Shown here: positions 10,846 through 22,473 of the stretch, one piece after another
How positions within the stretch are numbered: position 1 is the stretch's first letter
How the letters are laid out: the number at the start of each line of letters is the position of its first letter
Assembly (NCBI GenBank): GCA_019055375.1
Contig: JAHQIW010006425.1
Span: 62,001 to 126,000, forward strand
DNA from: Parelaphostrongylus tenuis
Lineage: Eukaryota; Nematoda; Chromadorea; Rhabditida; Metastrongylidae
Direction of reading: 5' to 3'
DNA: 64,000 bases
The notes under the pieces: generated by a model
Database searches by the model: none
What the model was told of the DNA's origin: nothing
Seen by the model: only the letters and a program-made list of their open reading frames with translations
Made by a program: the position numbers and the translations under genes

Positions 10846-11990
10846 TTGGCTGAACCGAGGGATGGTGCTATTGATGAGTAGCAGTCGCCTGTATAGCACT
10901 AAACCTAAATGCTCAAAACATGTAAAATCCTTATCAGATTATACCATTCTGAGCGGGTCTATAAAAAAGCGGTCGATAGAAGAAGTAATAACCGTTGTGT
11001 TTCAACACTTGCTTGAATAATCATATAAACACTCTAAAGTGTTGTGATGATCCCGGAGTTCTTCCAATCACTTTGCTGTCATGTAGCAGTCAATTACAGC
11101 GATGGTCATGTTTGAATGTGGAATCGGCTGCAACTTAAGCATCTGTGCAGTATTCACGATATGGCTTGCTGAACGCTGTTAAAAATGGAATGCCAGTATT
11201 TTCTGGAACGACCGCAAGTCCTGCGGTTTAGTTAATCTGCCACTTCATGACGATATAGTGAATGAAACCCGAGGTTACAGAAAACTTTTCAAAATCATTG
11301 GAGCATTAAAAAGCATGTGATGACTATATTCATGTCACAAAAAAGAGATTTTAGGAACGGTTAGTGAACATGGAGAACCTCAAAGACTAATAGAGTCACC
11401 GTGTAATTGAATTTCCTATCATGATCCCACTTCGTGATATAATGTACGAGACGATAAGAAGGAAAAGTCCGCGCCCAGGCTTCAGGCTCGCACAACGTAT
11501 ACGAAAGTGTAGAGAGGTAAAGAACAATTCTAACAAATGCACAACATGAACATGCTCATGTGAACCAATGCATTACTTGTGTTATCAGGTGAAACGCACA
11601 AATGTTTGAATCTTTTCGCGTAGGGTAGTCACGAAGCGGACATCTGTGGTCTTTTCGCTGTCAGCGTCGACGGTTTAATCCAGTCGATTGTTAACGAATA
11701 TCTATTGCTTCCGTGCTTCTTGTAGCACAGTCAGCCTCTACTTATAAATCAGATAGTAATGATAGTTTTTGTGCTCTACAGTTTAATTTTATTTCTGTGG
11801 CTGCTATAGCTGACTGTCGTTCAGTTCCAGAAGGACCAAAGGATTGATTGGCCCAAAGTTTTTATTGACCTTCAAAGACGACGTTATGGTAATGGATCAA
11901 GTAATTCGCATACTATTCGTTGAGAGCTTTTCACGCGTTTCTTGATTCTTCTCATCTTCCATTGAAGCGTGGTATTAGCGAATCTCGAAA
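10846..11990. other. No gene recognised downstream of the ZP gene
   Basis: AT-rich DNA after the ZP stop codon. It contains a second copy of the CTCAAAACATG repeat, and near 11490 a block (ACGAAAGTGTAGAG) that also occurs in the dispersed modules. No splice-supported exon was seen. Confidence 0.5.
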
Positions 11991-12369
11991 TTAGTACTGC
12001 ATTTCTTCTTCAGGAGTATAATGAACTCCTCTTTTTTGACGATCCACTTTTATGATATTCAAAGGATTCAGGTAATGAGGAATGTAAAAGTTCCAGAATT
12101 TTCTCATAGGTTGGCGAGATAGTTCTAGGCTTCTATGGTTTTTTTCTTTTGCATTTAATGGAGTTTGACCGTGCGATGAAAGGTAAGAGAAAATGCGAAT
12201 TTTTCCCAATTTTTTTTCCCATGCACTTACTATGTCGGAAGCGTGAAGTTGGCGTGAATTTGTGGTCACACACAGAATTGGAACAGTTAATAAGAATAAA
12301 GTCTTGAGAAGCAAAGAAACGCGTGGGATTGAAATCTGTCAACGAGAGAGACGATCTTTGCAATCTCAC
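11991..12369 (-). CDS. Possible small secreted protein fragment
   Basis: A minus-strand open frame of about 107 codons begins with a hydrophobic LLLKTLFLLTVPILCV stretch that would serve as a signal peptide. It ends in a basic-then-acidic tail (VDRQKRGVHYTPEEEMQY). There is no ATG at the start of the frame, so an upstream exon would be needed. A strong donor-like GTAAGTG follows SDI; if it is used, an acceptor at CATAG would switch the tail to another frame (KPRTISPTYEKILEL). The dibasic KR would fit a peptide precursor, but that is inference. No family was recognised. Confidence 0.2.
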
Positions 12370-13560
12370 TGCTTCCTAGATCCGAGACGTGTATATGCTT
12401 AAGAAATACTATTTCGGCTCTTGAGCTATGAGTTTATTCTGTTGCTTGACATTAACCTGATCATGCTGCAGATGTACGCTAATATCTCCAACAAGGACGG
12501 GTGCTGTAGTTCTCAGATTTAGTGCAATTTTGGAGGCTATATCTAATTATTTGCTTGCGGGTGCTGTACAGGAAGCAAATTAACCAATTTTGTCTTCCGT
12601 TTCGTCATGGTAGGCGAGCCACGCTAAGTTGTACGCTCAGAGACCAGTGCCCATCCCACTTGTTCATTTCGTGGTCGTCCTTTTGTGTTCACACGCCTTT
12701 TCTTCTTCCTTCCGCTGTGTTTGTGGCAACACGTTGTCGTTTTCTATCGCTGCGTTTACATCGAGTTTTTGATTCGCCTATGCGTGCATATACTTGACGT
12801 GTCAGGGATGATGAAGCCGGATATAAGTTCAATGGAGCTTAACCTTTCTTATTAGCGCCCATAACATTTCACAATCGAGTAGAGTGGAGGTTGCAAAGCG
12901 AAATTGCATTCCTTAATATCGATGTAATTATCGTTTTTTTCGGATGAAATCTTGTCTTTTGGACATATTTTCTTTGTTGGAACGGCTTCATTATGGCGCT
13001 ATATGTAAGTAGAAATAGCGGGCGTCGGTGGACGCCCGCATCCTATACGTCGAGTGGGACATCTTGTGGCATACGTTCTTGCGCATTATGAGCGACAAAT
13101 ATATTTAACCCTCTGCCGTTGATAGCAGAAGACGTCGCGCTGGTCGCTCGAGCGGCGGTCGGTGCGATCGATCTTGCATATGGAGTACATGATCTTCGCA
13201 ATGTTATAATTTTCCAAGAATTAGACTTTTGTTGCCACTGAAGAGGTTTTTCAACTAGTAAAAAGAGGAATATCAATGAATAGAGTTCTAAATTAATGTG
13301 GCTGAGACATGCCAACGAATTCACAAGACAATGATTTATTTGTCAAAAATTATAGTGCGCTTAGCATGCGATGCCATTGCATCAAATGCTCGCATCATTT
13401 TTCCAATCATTACCATAGTTGAGACTTCTATAGAGTTGTTGAAGAGACTTTTGTTCTATTGTTTCATAGGCGTTGACTGAAAATTAGAATCGTATTGAAT
13501 TGCAAAACATGTAGCTTGCGTACTGGAAAGTAAAGTTTCGCACGATAACCGAGCATTCCT
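12370..13560. other. GC-richer unassigned stretch with a 9-bp perfect hairpin
   Basis: The region 12560-12800 is less AT-rich than its surroundings but no exon chain could be built. At 13019-13039 GCGGGCGTC and GACGCCCGC form a perfect 9-bp stem with a 3-base loop. Open frames on both strands lack convincing splice sites or domains. Confidence 0.4.
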
Positions 13561-14660
13561 TTTCTCCAAAAAGCGTCTTATGGCAGTCATTCCAATACTA
13601 ATCTACTTTTTTCTAACGATAAAGCTTGCTTAGAACCGAAATTATCTTATGTGATAAAAGAAAACAAATTGTTTTTTTTTTGGAACCAACTTAATACTAT
13701 AATCTCTCTTTCAAGTTATCAAATGATAGTAATATTCTAATGAGAAAAGCTCATTCGGGAAAAGCTAAGGAAATTCGACTCACTCCACACATTGCGACTG
13801 CATTCCATACAATGCGTAATGAAAAATAGGAGATTTTCGTTTCTTCAGTAAACCAGTATTGATCCAGAAATGTACTCTTTCAACTTTCAAAAAAGCTTTT
13901 CAATAACGCTGTAGCAACAAAGTAAAATTACGTTTCAGACGCGCCGCGCGCTTGTTTTAACTTCAAGTTATAATTCGCTGAAAGCACGAAAAGTATATGA
14001 GCGTGTAGAGGAGATCTTCGAGTTTCAGAGTCATACGTCTTTTTTGAAATCTTTTCTCAGCGGAGAAAAAATCTAAGCAATAACGAAAATCGTGCTCCAT
14101 ATGAAAGTCGCGGTTTATTGATCACGCTATAGATCCATATCCGTCACACAACCCAGCCAACCAGGGATGCGCGACGTGTTTCAGCCTTAATCTTGTCTCC
14201 CCTGATACAATGCAGTAAAAGGATTGTTTCAGAAAGCAAGTACACTTTCGGAATTGGCAAAATTTATGCTATCGAATGATTACTAATTGCTTGTTCATGG
14301 ACCTCTGATCTGTGATAAATCCGAGTTTTAAAAAAATTTTCATTTTCTACGATACAGCACTGTAGGAAGACCTTTTATGGGAACAAATTAACTTTTGAAA
14401 TTGCCGAGATTGACGCTACTTAATGGTCAGTGATAGTTTAGGAGAGAGCTCTGTTCAGCGAAATATAAGCACGATAGCACGCGTTGCGTGTGAAACGAAA
14501 TTTTTTCTCCTTTGCTACACCGTTATAAAAAGCCTTTTTAGAAATAAGCAAATTCTTGGATAAACAATGATTTAACCTTTCGAATATTCATCAGTTCTTG
14601 CCTAAAAGTCTTTGCCCTGCAAAAAACATTCCTTTAAGGAACCCTTTCTCATGACGGAAT
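13560..14660. repeat. Dispersed repeat module
   Basis: Shares blocks with 7300-8340 and with 51780-52740, including a GCGCGCTT box followed by a TATAATTCGCTG box and then a TGTAGAGGAGATCT-like box. Similar AGAAAGCAAGTA, TGCTATCGAATGATTACT and GTTATAAAAAGCC strings follow. It abuts the palindromic mariner at 14693. No coding sequence was seen. Confidence 0.45.
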
Positions 14661-14692
14661 TGTATTCGGTCATAATTCAATCGTATTTATTA

Positions 14693-15244
14693 GGTCGTTC
14701 CATGAGTTCTGGCGCTAACGCAAGAAACACCAAGCTTAATAATCAGAGTAATTAGAATTGCATGCTTTCGGTACCCTTTAGTTGCATATTTTGTAGCTAA
14801 CAATTTGATATACAACTCGCCTATACTTGCTTAAGATGGAGCTGTCTAGGTTCGCTTGCTGCTCATGCACGAAAGGCGCGTAGGGGAAAGTGGTAGTGAA
14901 ACGGCGCGCAAGATTAATGGTGCTTGGGGTGATCAACTTCCTGTGGACGACCCGGGTATGACTGATCGATCCTCAAGACTATTTTTTCCAGCTTTGAACT
15001 TTGCAAACCACTTTCTAGCCGTCCTTTTCGAACTGCTTCATTAGCCCAAGCTCCATTAATCTTGCGCGCCGCTTCATTAGCCTCACGACAGCCCCATCTT
15101 AAAGCAAATATAAGAAAGTTCTATGCCAAAATGTTAGCAAGAAATTGTGGAATTGAACGATGTCAAAAGCATACATCTTCAACTATATATGATTTATAAA
15201 ATTCCCCCTTTTTTGTTCTAGTGCTAAAACTTATGAAGCGACCT
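14693..15244. mobile_element. Palindromic mariner derivative (two inverted transposase 5' ends)
   Basis: The left terminus GGTCGTTCCATGAGTTCTGG (after a TA) and the right terminus, the inverse of AGGTCGCTTCATAAGTTTT, are mariner-like terminal inverted repeats. Reading inward from either end gives the same transposase start: MELSR-like, then LLMHERRVG, then ARKING. The right half is the inverse copy (CAAGCTCCATTAATCTTGCG). The element is therefore a 552-bp palindrome made of two inverted N-terminal ends, with no catalytic DDD part. It cannot encode transposase. Confidence 0.8.
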
Positions 15245-16475
15245 GATATCTCCTACTTTCCATGTCAGCAACATTTCCCTTTTATTCAATGCCATATTGA
15301 ATGGCAATAAAATAATCGATAACATCATTAGTTTTTGCTTCTGAAACCAAATATTACGATATGTAACTATTACTTATGGTGCCAAGTCATTTCATAGAAT
15401 ATTCCAAAATTATGATAGTAAAAGAAATGAGAAATCGATGAATTGTTTATCAAAAATGAAGCTGCACACTTGCATGCGATGCCACTCCATTAATAACTCT
15501 CAATGATTTTTCAATTATTAGTGTACTTCTGGACCTCAATCCTTTTTGAATTATAAAAAAGACTTTTTTCTGTTGTTTTATGCGTACCAACTTTTTATTA
15601 CGCGTTTATTCTGTACTATAGGCACATTTTGTCGTGGTAATTTTGACTCTGAATATGCGTACCGTTTACGCCGTTTACGTAGTTCTCTTTAGTTTAACGC
15701 TCCCAAGACGATTTGCTGCGCCCCAGCTAGTTCCCAGTTCTCTTAATAACTTCCATGTGACCACATGGAGGTGGTTGCGGACGTCCACCTGTAAAAAAAC
15801 AGGCCTCCATGTCTGCCCAACTGCTTACTATGGGTATTCTCTTTTATTTTCACTGATGAAAGTGCCCTTCAATGCATGATTTGCTTGGGGTTTTCAGCTT
15901 GACAATCTTGAATAGAAGCTCAGAACTCTTACTCTTTACTCAGATATTGACAGAAGCATTCCTTTTTCAAACGTAAATTTTGTTAACTTCAACGAATTGT
16001 TTATAGTCACAAAAAGGAGTCAGGCACTTTGCGTTACGAAACACTTTAGGTTGGAAGGAATTGCGCCTGAACGCGTAAGAGACCCAGAACATCAAAAAAC
16101 GTAAGGCTGGATTATGTAATCTCTTCAAAGACCTATCCCACATCACTCACTATTTGATCACCCAACATTGACTATATTTGAAGCGCCGTCATGGGAAGTG
16201 GTTGACTAAAAAAAATTGCTGGTCAGAAGAGGGATAAGCTTTCGAAACTCTAGCCAATATTGTGTTGTGTTCTGTACAATCACATCAAAGGGACACTGAT
16301 GAAGAAGTAATCGGTAAGTGATCAAGAAAGTTGTCGCCTTCCAGAATCTTGCCTAGCTCCTCAATGAGGACGGGAGGTGTTTAACGAGAGCTAAGGCTTA
16401 GGTGCTAAAAAACCAATCGACTTTTACAATCTGCGCATACCCAAAGTTTAAAAGTTGAATGTAGAAGAGATATTA
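15245..16475. other. No gene recognised between two palindromic mariners
   Basis: AT-rich DNA. An 81-codon plus-strand frame at 15634-15879 starts with a hydrophobic run but shows no splice support, domain or second exon. I see nothing else to annotate. Confidence 0.4.
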
Positions 16476-17046
16476 GGTCGCTCCATAAGTTTTGGCACTA
16501 AAATAATAAACAATAAATATATTAAGCAAAAATAATTAAACTTCCGTGATTTTGCCGTTCAATTGCGCATTTTCTTGCAAATATTTCGGTAGACTAAACA
16601 ACCTGCCTAAATTTGCTTCAAAACCGAGGTGTTGTAAGAACAAATTTCTTGGCTACTCATGCACGAATGATTAGTAGGGAAAAATGCTAGTGAAGCGCGC
16701 GCAAGATTAATGGAGCCTCTTGTGGGCGGCCTGTGCGCGACTGATCCTCCAGACAAATCACTCCAGCTCTAATTTTCGGAATGGCTTCTTAGCCGTTCTT
16801 TCTCCAACCGTATCATCGCCCCAAGCTCCATTAAACTTGCGCGCCGCTCCATTAACAATTCCTTACGAACCATTCGTGCATGAGCATCAAGCGAATTTGC
16901 TGTCAAGAAGCTCTATTTTAAGGCAAGTATTATAAAATTATAAACTTAAACTACCAAAATGAAGAAAATGAGCAATTGAACGATACTAAAATCATGCAAC
17001 TTCAATCGCTTTTAGTTAGTAAATTTAGTAACTTGTTGGAACGACT
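16476..17046. mobile_element. Palindromic mariner derivative, second copy
   Basis: The left end GGTCGCTCCATAAGTTTTGG follows a TA, and the right end is the inverse of GTCGTTCCAACAAGTT next to TTA. The two halves are inverse copies of the mariner transposase 5' end: the LLMHE segment is readable forward near 16650, and the inverse near 16880 gives GAGCATCAAGCGAATTTGC. About 571 bp. The internal sequences of this copy and of 14693-15244 are clearly related but have diverged. Confidence 0.75.
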
Positions 17047-17094
17047 TAGTAATATATGTGGTGATTGGAAGAATGATAAGCCAGGTGAAACAAT

Positions 17095-17333
17095 TTACTT
17101 TTTCAAGAAGAATGACAAGCATGGTAAGATGCTGCACTCTTTTGAGATAGGCGGCACAATGGGCAATGGGAGTTGGATACCTTTATTTTCCATGAACGTA
17201 ATTTCACTGTCGAAAAGTGGCGCATTGGCGTACTTTTTATTATAAGTCACTGTACAGATCTCGGTAATATCTCGTCTTCCGGTGACGACGAAGTATTGGC
17301 ATGATCCAAACTTTACTGCATAACTAGCAACAA
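17095..17333 (-). CDS. Candidate terminal exon of an unknown minus-strand gene
   Basis: An open minus-strand exon reads YAVKFGSCQYFVV, TGRRDITEICTVTYNKKY, ANAPLFDSEITFMENKG, IQLPLPIVPP and ends LPCLSFFLKK-stop at 17095. Composition and the even spread of charged residues look like protein. A TTGCTAG acceptor lies at 17334. A second, internal donor (AAAG before GTATCC) would shorten it. No family was recognised. A plus-strand frame covers the same bases but begins inside the mariner right end, so I prefer the minus reading. An upstream partner could be the exon at 18318-18515, but the phases do not fit directly. Confidence 0.3.
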
Positions 17334-17639
17334 AACTTGTTGTAAAGTCCAAACGAGAGGCTAGTTACTCTGAAGGCTAAGTGTATTCTTCTCATTGAAA
17401 CAGCGCATTAGAAATACCTTTTCAGAGGTCAAGTCCAGTAGTCAATTCTACCTCTCAAGCTAATGGCTACTATAATCTAGTGAAAGGATAGAAGAAAGAA
17501 CTAACTGTTGATTGCTAGGAGTACAGTTCTACGCGACAAGGGTAGACTGTTGGCCGCCTGCTTATGGACAGGGATTTTTTTTTTTTTGTTAGGCGGCACG
17601 GGATAGAGAAGCAACCACTCTCGCTGGACAAAAATTTTT

Positions 17640-18330
17640 CATAAGAGTGTTAGTAATCATTCAAAAGTACTCTGGCTCCTGCGCTATTTGCCATTTTTGT
17701 GGAGGCCCCTTTTATAACGCTGCAGCATTCAAAATAAAATTAAGTCTTACAGTGGTCTCGCATTTTCACTACTGCTACCTAGAAGGACAAAATGGAAATG
17801 AACGTGCACAAGAAATCTCGTAGTATCAGAGGCATACGTTTTGTCTGGAAAAACCTTGAATGAGGAGAAGAAAACCCCAATTGAATACCAAAAATGCGCT
17901 CTACAATTGTAATGCGCCAACTCGATGATCGATCAATTGCAAGATGCTGCATCAAATCCATTACCAGTGGAAGCCCAGCCTACACACTATCCAACAAACG
18001 AATGCACCGTCTATGTAAAACTTGCTCTTATTTTTCTTGGCGCACTGCAGTAAAACGTCTTTCTAAAAAGGAGCGCAGTTTTGGAATCGCTGAAACTTAC
18101 TTTATTGAAAAGATACTGATAATCTGAAAGAACGGATCGATTCTGCGAAAAAAAACGCGTGTGAAAATTAAAAATGTTTCCTCTCCACTGCAGCGTCATA
18201 AAAAGGCTTTTACAAAAAGGGACCACTTAGTGCAGTAGCCAGAGATTTAAACTTCAAATGATTGAGCTCATGTGGGAACGGAAAATCTTCGTACGACGAA
18301 TGGAACCCTTTCTTCACCCCTGCCATCAAA
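17640..18330. repeat. Dispersed repeat module
   Basis: Contains CATAAGAGTGTTAGTAATCA, ATAACGCTGCAG, TCTCGTAGTATCAGAGGCAT and AGCCAGAGATT blocks. These recur in the same order as in the 3-kb element at 49726-52733 and in 34270-34980. Open frames across it on both strands are explained by the repeat. Confidence 0.5.
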
Positions 18331-18515
18331 CAGAAAGAGCCTGTATAGCTAAAGGTAAATTGCTGTTTGACCAATGCTGATGTCACAAGTTGTAGATTGG
18401 TGAATATTTTCCAACAGAAAAGTAATTGGTCAGGGTCATGAATATGCATGTTTTCCAAAGAGCTAAAGCTCAATTTGATGAATGCAAACTCTATCAAGAC
18501 CCATATCGCTTGCAT
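18318..18515 (-). CDS. Candidate first exon with signal-like start, unknown product
   Basis: The minus-strand frame starts ATG and reads MQAIWVLIEFAFIKLSFSS, a plausible signal peptide. It goes on through ENMHIHDPDQLLFCWKIF and ends GSFCLMAG before a GTGAAG donor. 66 codons, phase 0. The frame continues past the donor into repeat sequence, which argues for splicing there. No homologous family was recognised and the next exon is not found. Confidence 0.25.
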
Positions 18516-18589
18516 ACTAAAACTCCTCCACAAAAGTTTCTCCTACGAGTTGAACATAGTCATAAATGTTTTCGATTTACATTCTTATA

Positions 18590-18790
18590 AGCCGAGCGAC
18601 AGAAATGCACGATAGGGCAGCAAGTATGCCGTTTTTGCAACGGTGTAAATTGGGCAATAAAGGCCGGAAGCATGTCGTGTTCCCATGAATGTAATTTAGA
18701 CAATAACAACTGGATGCATGTCGTTTTCTCACGGATGTGTAACGTACAATAAAGGTTGAAACTGTGCTGTTTTCCAAGGATCTAACTCAC
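18590..18790. repeat. Degenerate tandem repeat, about 58-bp unit, three units
   Basis: Three successive units share ACAATAA...GG...GCATGTCGTxTTC followed by a GGATGTGTAA-like spacer. They begin near 18650, 18707 and 18750. A related string (CACAATAAGAGCCGGGAATA) occurs near 56343. Confidence 0.5.
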
Positions 18791-19049
18791 GAATTGAATA
18801 GTCGGTTTTTGTACGAATAAGCACTCTCTAACTAAAATTGCGTTTCTCCAATAAATCCTTTATAAATTTATCCTTTAATGCTGATAAAGTTCATCTAAAT
18901 TCAAAACTTTACAGCATAAGTACCAAAAAACCCCTGTAAAGTAGAAACATCTAGTTTAGGAGAAAACGTAGTCTCCTTTTCAGGTATTACAACACACTAG
19001 AAAGGTTTTTCAATATATAAAACCTGTTCATAGAATTTTCATTTCTCAG

Positions 19050-19251
19050 GGCGTCACTTGGCTATTAACAGTCTCGTGGAATTGTTCTGTTGGATAAATA
19101 AGACAAACAAACACGAGCATATACCGGAGAGTGCGATGACGACAGCATTCAGGATAAACTTCATAAATCCAAGCATGAACGGCGAGGAGGAACGACTCGT
19201 CATCAGACGTGATGTAATGCGGTTTGAAAGATCATTATTTTGCCACAGCAG
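19050..19251 (+). CDS. Candidate internal exon, unknown protein
   Basis: The exon has a strong acceptor (ATTTTCATTTCTCAG) and a CAG donor before GTGCAC. The open frame reads NSLVELFCWINKTNKHEHIP, then SAMTTAFRINFINPSMNG, EEERLVIRRDVMRFERSL and FCHSR. Start phase 1 and end phase 2. The opposite strand is also open and would encode a hydrophobic helix (FILNAVVIALSGICSCLF), but its splice sites are weaker. No adjoining exon was found, so the strand and reality of this exon are uncertain. Confidence 0.3.
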
Positions 19252-21940
19252 GTGCACTTGCAGTCCATGTGAGAGCTCCGCACGATAGATATTCCCTTCT
19301 CCGTGTTAACGAAAGACTCATATAAAGCAGTGAATGTGCGGTAAAGTTGTGTTGTTCTCATTGGGATTGAAATCGATGTTCGCTGAATTCTTTAACTGAG
19401 ATAATGGAGGTATTTGATTGACTTGATTGCAGGCAACCTGATTTTTTCAGGCTTCGAAGAGGACTAAATTCTCCAAATTAGCTTTTCAAATAAATATCAT
19501 CGTGATAATCTCATGTTCTGGCTTATGAAACGGAAACTCTGAAGTTGTATTTGAACCAATCTTGACTGAAGAGGGTTTTGTCATTCTCCCTCGAGATTGA
19601 TTTGAGACTTAATCCTAAACATGTCTATGAATCGACATTAGACGCTTCCCAGTTAGTTGTTTGTAAGCTTTTGGAAGAATCTGATGCAGAAACGACCAGT
19701 TGTATATGCCCAATTATACGTGAATACTAGGATACTAGTCAACTCGCTTATGCAAAGGTTACAAGTCAGTTTGACAAAGAGCGATGTATAATATTTTAAT
19801 CAGTGTCAGAAGAAAGTTAATTACAGACTTCGTTCAACACCCATCGTTCACTAGATGACGTTTCACGTGTCCCCATGGACGGCTGATTTGAAATCCGTCA
19901 CATGAAGCTGAAATATAGACGGTGAAAGTACGACGTCGTCAACAATATAGTCCACCTTATTTCTGTCACTTGAGGTGACCTCACTGATGCAGATTAAGTG
20001 CTCTGGAAAGTGATTTCGGCGCTGAGTGAATGATCAGACCAAGGTGCAAGCGAGTCTGTTGCCGTAATGAAATGGAGTTAAAGCGCCCCGAAACGAGGGC
20101 CGAATCAACGCATTTTGTTCATCATAATGAAAATTACCCATACATTTTCTACTAAACTCACTTGGCTTATCATTCTATGAAGTGACAGTAATAAGTACCA
20201 CTGCGAGCTTTCCCAATTTCTCACAGTTGAGAAGTGCATAAGGAATTTGACCCACCAATGATGCTGTAGCAAAGAAGTTATCTTATGCCCGATTGAAAAG
20301 TGGAGCCTTGAACTTTTTTGTGAACATTCCTGGAGGACCTCTATTCGTCATGCTCATCGATTAATTGCCTAGAATACCTGTGAATTCTCTAGTTCGCGAT
20401 ACTGTGACTGAATCTTCTCATTTCTTTCCAAGGTTCAGATATCACAGCTTCAAATTTCTAACTTTCACTTCTCAATTCCGAATTTCAAACAATACCAATG
20501 AATTTAGGAAAGATTGAGCATATTTTTGGTCAAATACGCAATAACCTTATTGAATTCCTGCAAACAATCAGGAAATCTTCTGAAGATTCTATGGATACTC
20601 TAGCTGTTCAAACAACATAAAGCAAATTCTTGTTATCGTTATTTCACCGTCCCGTTGTTAGAATATCCTGGACTCTTAACTGATAGATCTTCAGGTTTCA
20701 CGAAACCTTTCAAAGGCTTCCTCAACCCATTACTGCATGTTGCTGCCTTTGGAAGCAATTATCGTTTACAAAAAATACAAATAAGACATAATTTAATATT
20801 GTATTTTAAGCCTTTCAGAGGCGTGGTAATGTCTTTCACAGGGCCAAACGTACGTTTCGGCTTTCTCAGAAGCCCCATCACTAGCACAAGCTTTTGGCTT
20901 CAACCGTTCCCTACAACTAAGAGTAACTGCGCCGAATATGTATCAGTGCACGTTAACTGAAAAGATCACTTGACATTGCACTGATTTACAGTTGATTTCT
21001 CGATAACTAGCAAACGCATCTAGTAATATCTTTCTATTCGACTGTTTTGAGATCTCGATTTGAATTTAATATAGCCCGGCAGCATATTCCAAATTTGATA
21101 ATATGTCGCTGCTTTCACGAGGTGTGTTATGGTGGAAAAAGAGACGACATAGATGTGAAACGAAAACGCTGCCGCCACTCCCCATCGCAAAACCACTGCG
21201 CCAATTTTATCATTACTGTCTGGAATCTGTAAGCCTTAAGCAGCACATCTGTAGAGCCACTGGTTTCTGTGTTAACACCACTAAAGAAATAACGCAAATC
21301 AGCTGGCTGCATCAAATCAGTCAGCTGCGTCACCGCAAATCAAATTAATCAAATCAGCTTGGTACATTACCGATCTCAATGCTGCAGAATTAATGTGGTA
21401 CACATTTTATGACGCCTATAAATGTATCAACAATCAGTCTCAAATCTCTCTCATGTCCGCCATTGATCAGTAAGCATATTTCCAATATTAAATGTATACT
21501 AGGTCTTTTCTTGCTGTTAGTTTGATCATAGACGAAACAGTAGGGTAATTACGAGTAGCCCTTGCCTAAGTAGCCTCTCTAAGCAGTTTGTTGTCATTTC
21601 ACGCCCCCTTCACCAATTTGATTAACATAAATCCATTGTAATGCTTTCGATTCCATGAGGTTCAGCACCATCGCACCATTTGGATGCATGACGTTTTGAT
21701 TTCTCAATCTCCTCTGTGCCATTCACCATATATCATGTAGACTCTCTTTCATCATTTCATTTCCCCCTCCATGTAGCTTATCACTGTCAATAACCTTTCA
21801 CTATGTAACATTTGCACAGCTTTATTCACAGAAAGGGATAGTGTAGTATAACAAATAACTTACCAAAATGTCTATAATAATAGTTTGTAACATCAGATTT
21901 TATATTACACTGCTTTTCAATTCCCACACACTTTTTTGGT
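19252..21940. other. No gene recognised
   Basis: AT-rich DNA. A 101-codon plus-strand frame at 20655-20960 and overlapping frames near 21047-21348 lack domains and clear splice structure. The CCTTTCAAAGGCTTCC and CCTTTCAGAGGCG strings inside 20655-20960 look like a weak internal duplication. Confidence 0.4.
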
Positions 21941-21949
21941 AACAGGAGC

Positions 21950-22075
21950 TTCACGATATATATGCATATATATACATATATACATATATACATATATATA
22001 AATGTATCATAAATATCAAAAAAAATCAAAAAAATCGAAAATAATATATCAAAAATATCAATATCAAAAATAAGG
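21950..22075. repeat. Microsatellites: TATACA-type then TCAAAAA-type
   Basis: About 60 bases of TATACATA repeats are followed by a run of ATCAAAAA units that ends where the RTE tail begins at 22076. Confidence 0.85.
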
Positions 22076-22345
22076 TGGGCCGGACACGTGATGCGCGTCA
22101 ACGACAACCGATGGACGAAAGCCGTTATCGACTGGATTCCTCGAGACGTCAAACGCTCTAAAGGAAGACCACTGACCCGCTGGTCCGGTTTCTTCACAAA
22201 AGCGATAGCAGAAAGATATGATGCTCAGCGAATCTCTAGGCGAGGAGGACCCACTGAGCTACTCTTGCACGCGATAGGGAAAAATGGAAGTGTTGCTGGT
22301 ACCCGCTCGAGTCACTCGACGATCAACGGGACGACAGGTGATACA
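22076..22345 (+). mobile_element. RTE-type LINE, 3' end of reverse transcriptase ORF and tail
   Basis: The frame reads RWAGHVMRVNDNRWTKAVID, WIPRDVKR, GRPLTRW and then AQRISRRGGPTELLLHAIGK. This is the C-terminal tail that follows the reverse transcriptase domain in RTE-clade non-LTR elements (GHVMR, RW, W.P...KR..GRP..RW pattern). Only about the last 270 bp are present, as expected of 5'-truncated LINE copies. The same end occurs on the minus strand at 32218-32560. Confidence 0.8.
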
Positions 22346-22354
22346 CGTGATATG

Positions 22355-22440
22355 CATGTATGTACATATACATGCATATATGGAAATATATACACATTTG
22401 TATATATACATATAAATATGTATATATACACATTTAAATG

Positions 22441-22473
<33 letters not shown>

